Assembly (NCBI GenBank): GCA_017461825.1
Contig: JAFTXB010000148.1
Span: 1 to 8,995, forward strand
Length of the DNA stretch: 8,995 nucleotides
Reading direction: 5' to 3'
From: Clostridia bacterium
GTDB taxonomy: Bacteria; Bacillota; Clostridia; Oscillospirales; CAG-272
In this document: piece by piece, positions 5,584 to 8,995 of the stretch
Layout of the letters: the number at the start of each line of letters is the position of its first letter
Numbering within the stretch: position 1 is the stretch's first letter
The notes under the pieces: generated by a model
Seen by the model: only the letters and a program-made list of their open reading frames with translations
What the model was told of the DNA's origin: nothing
Databases searched by the model: none
Made by a program: the position numbers and the translations under genes

Positions 5584-7008
5584 ATGGGAGGCTTTTTTGG
5601 AGCTGTTTGCAAGCAAGATGCGATCGCAGACGTCTTTTTTGGAACCGATTATCACTCGCATCTTGGAACCAGCCGCGGCGGTATGGCGGCATATAACGAA
5701 AAGATTGGATTGCAACGGGATATTCATAATATTCAAAATTCACCCTTTCGCACGAAGTTTGAGCATATTTTTGAGGAGATGCAGGGCAACAGTGCCATCG
5801 GTTGCATCAGTGATTCGGATCCGCAGCCGCTTTTGATGCGATCCAAGTTCGGTGCATATGCCATCTGTACGGTTGGCGTGATCAACAATGCGGACAAGCT
5901 GATAGAGCAGTATTTCAAATGTAACGGCGGACATTTCAACTCTATGACGGGTGGGCGTATCAATGCAAATGAAATCATTTCGGCGCTTATGAGCCAAAAG
6001 GATAGCTTTGTTGAGGGGATCCGTTTTGCACAGGAATCAATCGAGGGAACAGCAAATATTTTGATTCTGAAGGATGGCGGCGCACTGATTGCCGCACGCG
6101 ACCGTTTGGGAAGGATCCCGGTTCTTGTCGGCAGGCGCGATGACGATTATTGTGTTTCTTTTGAATCTTTTGCTTTTCAAAAGTTGGGATATACGTTGGA
6201 AAAGGAGTTGGGCCCGGGAGAGATCGTAGAGATCACAGGGAACGGCATCAAGCAACTTTCCGCTCCGGGCAAAGAAATGCGGATGTGCGCTTTTCTGTGG
6301 TCATACTACGGGTATCCTACTTCAACCTATGAAGGCGTAAACGTTGAGACTATGCGCTATCGTAACGGTGAGATCATGGCACAGCATGATGCCGATGAAG
6401 GAAAAGCGCAGGAGCTTGACTATGTTGGAGGTGTGCCTGATTCGGGTACTCCGCATGCTATCGGATACGCAAACCGCAGTCACGCTCCCTTTGCAAGGCC
6501 TTATATCAAATATACACCCACATGGTCGCGTAGCTTTACACCGCAAAAGCAGTCCGAGCGCAACAAGGTTGCCAAGATGAAGCAGATCCCTGTTCACGAT
6601 CTGATAGAGGGAAAAAATCTCTTGTTTGTAGATGATTCAATCGTACGCGGTACGCAACTAAAGGAAACTGTCGATTTTCTTTACTCAAACGGAGCCAAGT
6701 CGGTGCATATGCGCTCTGCTTGTCCCCCGATCATGTACGGATGTAAATACCTCAATTTTTCACGTGCTACAAACGATATGGAGCTGATTGCGCGAAGAAC
6801 CATTATGGAGCTTGAGGGGGAAGCAGGCTTTGCATATATCGAGGAGTACAGCGATTCTTCCACCGAGCGCGGAAAAAAGCTTCGCCAAACTATTTGTGAC
6901 AAATTCCATTTTTCCTCTCTCGAATTTCAATCACTTGAGGGGATCATCAAAGCCATCGGGCTTGAACCGTGTAAGCTGTGTACCTACTGCTGGACCGGAA
7001 AAGAATGA
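5584..7008 (+). CDS. purF: PurF-like amidophosphoribosyltransferase lacking the glutaminase cysteine
   Basis: 474 aa with PurF layout: an N-terminal Ntn-type glutaminase-like domain (about 1-225) and a type I phosphoribosyltransferase domain (about 240-440). The PRTase half has GVPDSGTPHAIGYA (283-296) and the PRPP loop FVDDSIVRGT (348-357). Probable 4Fe-4S ligands are C235, C387 and C466/C469 (C-TY-C), matching the Bacillus-type enzyme. The glutaminase half is altered. The mature N terminus should read C-G-x-F-G, but here it is M-G-G-F-F-G; the usual GHxRYxT is GCISDSD (73-79), HNGN is replaced by VINN, and SDSE by NANE. RDRLGRIPVLVG (172-183) is kept. The ATG at 5584 has GGAGG only 4 nt upstream; the alternative GTG at 5542 adds no suitable cysteine. 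Placed between purC and purM, it sits in the normal purF slot. It may make phosphoribosylamine from free or channelled ammonia, or act beside a second PurF. The symbol denotes family only. Confidence 0.85.
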   Translation: MGGFFGAVCKQDAIADVFFGTDYHSHLGTSRGGMAAYNEKIGLQRDIHNIQNSPFRTKFEHIFEEMQGNSAIGCISDSDPQPLLMRSKFGAYAICTVGVINNADKLIEQYFKCNGGHFNSMTGGRINANEIISALMSQKDSFVEGIRFAQESIEGTANILILKDGGALIAARDRLGRIPVLVGRRDDDYCVSFESFAFQKLGYTLEKELGPGEIVEITGNGIKQLSAPGKEMRMCAFLWSYYGYPTSTYEGVNVETMRYRNGEIMAQHDADEGKAQELDYVGGVPDSGTPHAIGYANRSHAPFARPYIKYTPTWSRSFTPQKQSERNKVAKMKQIPVHDLIEGKNLLFVDDSIVRGTQLKETVDFLYSNGAKSVHMRSACPPIMYGCKYLNFSRATNDMELIARRTIMELEGEAGFAYIEEYSDSSTERGKKLRQTICDKFHFSSLEFQSLEGIIKAIGLEPCKLCTYCWTGKE

Positions 7009-7032
7009 TTATTTGAAGGGAGACTAACAAAA

Positions 7033-8082
7033 ATGCATAACAATTCCAAATCCGAGAGCTACGCTGCGGCAGGCGTAGATATAACCGCGGGCTACAAGGC
7101 CGTTGAATTGATGAAAAAGCATATTGCCCGTACGAAAAACGAGGGGTGTCTTGACGACGTAGGGGGCTTTGGCGGTTGCTTTGGTCTCAACCTTGCGGGC
7201 ATAGAGGAGCCGGTTTTGGTTTCCGGTACCGACGGCTGCGGTACAAAAGTAAAAATGGCGATTCTTATGGATAAGCACGACACCATCGGCATCGACGCGG
7301 TTGCAATGTGTGTCAACGATATTATTTGCTGCGGTGCAAAGCCGCTGTTCTTCCTTGACTATATTGCTTGCGGCAAAAACATCCCCGAAAAGATCGCTGC
7401 GATCGTCTCGGGCGTTGCCGAAGGCTGTGTTCAGTCCGGTGCGGCACTCATCGGCGGTGAGACCGCGGAACACCCCGGTATGATGCCGGTTGAGGACTAT
7501 GACCTTGCAGGCTTTGCTGTCGGTGTTGTGGATAAAAAGAAGATCCTTGATAACACAAGAATGGCAGAGGGTGACGTTGTGATCGCACTTGCCTCCAGCG
7601 GCATTCATTCCAACGGCTTTTCGCTCATCCGCAAGGTGTTTGATATCGATAACAACAATCCCATGCTTTATGAAGCGCGCGAGGAGCTTGACGGCAAGAC
7701 GATCGCCGAAACACTTCTCACTCCTACCAAAATTTACGTCAAGAGCGTTCTCGAACTTCTCCGACAAGTTGACGTAAAGGGAATCAGCCACATCACGGGC
7801 GGCGGATTTTATGAAAATATCCCGAGAGCGATTCCGAAGGGATTAACTGCAAAGATCACCAAGTCTGCCGTTAAGGTCCTGCCTATCTTTGATCTGATCG
7901 CAAAGGTCGGTAATATTCCTGAAAGAGATATGTATAATACCTACAACATGGGTGTTGGTATGAGTGTTATCGTACCCGCAAACGAGGTCGAGACCGCACT
8001 GGAGATCCTCAAGGCAAACGGAGAGGATGCTTACGTGATCGGTGAGATCATCAAGGGCGACGACGGGGTGGTATTCTGCTGA
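7033..8082 (+). CDS. purM: AIR synthetase PurM (phosphoribosylformylglycinamidine cyclo-ligase)
   Basis: 349 aa, the usual PurM length. It is a cytosolic ATP-dependent enzyme that closes FGAM to aminoimidazole ribonucleotide. Motifs in order: SYAAAGVDITAG (9-20), SGTDGCGTK (64-72, usually GTDGVGTK), DAVAMCVNDI (88-97), GGETAEHPGM (141-150, usually GGETAEMPGM), DLAGFAVG (157-164), LASSGIHSNGFSLIRKV (186-202), HITGGGFYENIPR (253-265) and NMGVGM (305-310). AAGGGAG (7016-7022) lies 10 nt before the ATG, and the gap from the purF-like gene is 24 nt. The stop codon overlaps the purN start by one base. The CG and H substitutions in the two motifs are conservative and do not suggest loss of function. 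Confidence 0.97.
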   Translation: MHNNSKSESYAAAGVDITAGYKAVELMKKHIARTKNEGCLDDVGGFGGCFGLNLAGIEEPVLVSGTDGCGTKVKMAILMDKHDTIGIDAVAMCVNDIICCGAKPLFFLDYIACGKNIPEKIAAIVSGVAEGCVQSGAALIGGETAEHPGMMPVEDYDLAGFAVGVVDKKKILDNTRMAEGDVVIALASSGIHSNGFSLIRKVFDIDNNNPMLYEAREELDGKTIAETLLTPTKIYVKSVLELLRQVDVKGISHITGGGFYENIPRAIPKGLTAKITKSAVKVLPIFDLIAKVGNIPERDMYNTYNMGVGMSVIVPANEVETALEILKANGEDAYVIGEIIKGDDGVVFC

Positions 8083-8723
8083 TGAATACGAAGCAAACGA
8101 AAATCGCCGTGCTGGTTTCGGGCGGCGGAACCAATTTGCAGGCTTTGATCGATGCCGAAAAGCGCGGAGAGCTTGGAAACGGCAAGATTTCTCTTGTCAT
8201 TGCCTCAAAGCCCGATGTTTACGCATTGGAACGCGCAAAGCAAAACGATATAAAATCAATCGTTCTTCCGCGCAAGGAATACGACAGCATTGCAAAGTAT
8301 TCCAAAGCCCTTGCCGACACAATGGAAGAAGAGGGCACAGACCTCGTCGTTTTGGCGGGCTTTCTCACCATTATCGACGAGCAGGTTTACGAAAGATTTC
8401 CAAACCGCATCTTAAACGTCCATCCCGCCCTCATTCCGTCATTTTGCGGAAAGGGCTTTTACGGCTTGCACGTTCATGAGGCAGCATTGGAAAAGGGCGT
8501 TCGCGTCTCCGGCGCAACCGTTCACATCGTCACCCCCGAGTGCGATGCAGGCCCCATCGTTTTGCAAAAAGCCGTAGAGGTCAAGCAGGACGATACCCCC
8601 GAGACCTTGCAGAAACGAATCATGGTTGAGGCAGAATGGAAGATCCTGCCAGAGGCTGTCAAGCTTTTCTGTGAGGGCAGAATTACAGTAGAAAACAATA
8701 AAGTGTACATAAAAGGAGAGTAA
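8082..8723 (+). CDS. purN: GAR transformylase PurN (10-formyl-THF dependent)
   Basis: 213 aa, the normal length for phosphoribosylglycinamide formyltransferase, which moves a formyl group from 10-formyl-tetrahydrofolate to GAR. Motifs: VLVSGGGTNLQAL (10-22) for phosphate binding, VVLAGFLTII (89-98) at the folate pocket, NVHPALIPS (112-120) with catalytic N112 and H114, SGATVHIV (143-150) and ECDAGPIV (153-160) with catalytic D155. The ATG overlaps the purM TGA by one base (TGATG), a classic translational-coupling arrangement, so it probably relies on terminating ribosomes. Its folate cofactor is what the upstream ZTP riboswitch indirectly senses. Confidence 0.96.
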   Translation: MNTKQTKIAVLVSGGGTNLQALIDAEKRGELGNGKISLVIASKPDVYALERAKQNDIKSIVLPRKEYDSIAKYSKALADTMEEEGTDLVVLAGFLTIIDEQVYERFPNRILNVHPALIPSFCGKGFYGLHVHEAALEKGVRVSGATVHIVTPECDAGPIVLQKAVEVKQDDTPETLQKRIMVEAEWKILPEAVKLFCEGRITVENNKVYIKGE

Positions 8724-8725
8724 TC

Positions 8726-8995
8726 ATGAAGGTATCAACGATTGCAAATGAACTCAATTCTCTTGCATATCACGGCAGAGGAATTATCATCGGCAAGAGT
8801 GCCGACGGGAAAAAGGCTGGAACTGCATATTTTATTATGGGCAGAAGCGAAAACAGCCGCAACCGCGTGTTTGTTGCCGAGGGTGACGCGATGCGCACCA
8901 AGGCATTCGACGAATCCAAGATGATCGATCCTCATCTCATCATCTACTATCCCGTCCGCGTGCTTGGAAACAAGACCATCGTCACAAACGGCGAC
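8726..8995 (+). CDS. purO: IMP cyclohydrolase, PurO type (partial, cut by window end)
   Basis: The reading frame starts at ATG 8726, 2 nt after the purN stop, with AAGGAG (8713-8718) well placed, and stays open for 90 codons to the window edge. The N terminus MKVSTIANELNSLAYHGRGI is followed by IIIGKSADGKKAGTAYFIMG, GRSENSRNRVF (39-49) and YYPVRVLGNKTIVTNGD at the end. I recognise this as the PurO-type IMP cyclohydrolase family (Ntn fold, about 200-240 aa), which closes FAICAR to IMP, the last step of the pathway. It is not related to the cyclohydrolase domain of bifunctional PurH. The archaeal name fits the fold; bacterial members occur in Clostridia. A separate AICAR formyltransferase would be expected, probably just beyond the edge. 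The C terminus is missing only because the window stops. Confidence 0.85.
   Translation, partial: MKVSTIANELNSLAYHGRGIIIGKSADGKKAGTAYFIMGRSENSRNRVFVAEGDAMRTKAFDESKMIDPHLIIYYPVRVLGNKTIVTNGD

Noticed and set aside
5540..5700. Frameshift explaining the missing PurF cysteine
   Set aside because: The reading frame is clean from the ribosome binding site onward, the start fits the family N terminus, and the other glutaminase residues are also changed, which a frameshift at the start would not explain.

Overview
The window reads as a piece of chromosome from an anaerobic Clostridia-type Firmicute, most like gut Oscillospirales/Ruminococcaceae-type lineages. This rests on strong AGGAGG-type ribosome binding sites, consensus sigma-A promoters, a Firmicutes-style riboswitch-plus-terminator leader, and a pur gene order typical of that group. 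The placement is an inference from gene content and protein flavour, not from a marker gene. All coding regions look intact, coding density is high, and there is no sign of mobile DNA, tRNA, rRNA or CRISPR.

Left part (1-2376, minus strand): a two-gene operon. A glycerol-1-phosphate dehydrogenase (EgsA/AraM family, 891-2162) is followed 16 nt later by a NagD/AraL-type HAD phosphatase (68-874). This is the same family pair as araL-araM of Bacillus, here without arabinose genes. A good minus-strand promoter (2201-2228) drives it. Facing away from it is a plus-strand promoter (2295-2323), and two short AT-rich palindromes lie in the shared divergent region.

Middle part (2377-4008, plus strand): a PlsC-type lysophosphatidate acyltransferase, followed with no spacing by a PHP-family phosphatase of the histidinol-phosphatase type. 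With the divergent G1P dehydrogenase, the left half has a glycerophosphate/lipid theme.

Right part (4009-8995, plus strand): a de novo purine operon. It starts with a perfect consensus promoter (TTGACA-17-TATAAT), then a ZTP (pfl) riboswitch whose conserved 3' end overlaps an intrinsic terminator, then purE, purC, a purF-like gene, purM, purN and the start of a PurO-type IMP cyclohydrolase cut by the window edge. ZTP/ZMP accumulates when 10-formyl-tetrahydrofolate is scarce. PurN and the AICAR formyltransferase step just before PurO both need that cofactor, so the leader fits the operon.

The most notable point is that several purine enzymes are non-textbook variants. The protein in the PurF slot keeps the PRPP-binding phosphoribosyltransferase motif and the probable 4Fe-4S cysteines, but lacks the N-terminal nucleophilic cysteine and the other recognisable glutaminase residues. 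PurC lacks the usual DE-x-SPD-xx-R motif and has a short C terminus. The cyclohydrolase is the archaeal-type PurO rather than the bifunctional PurH. No purK lies beside purE.
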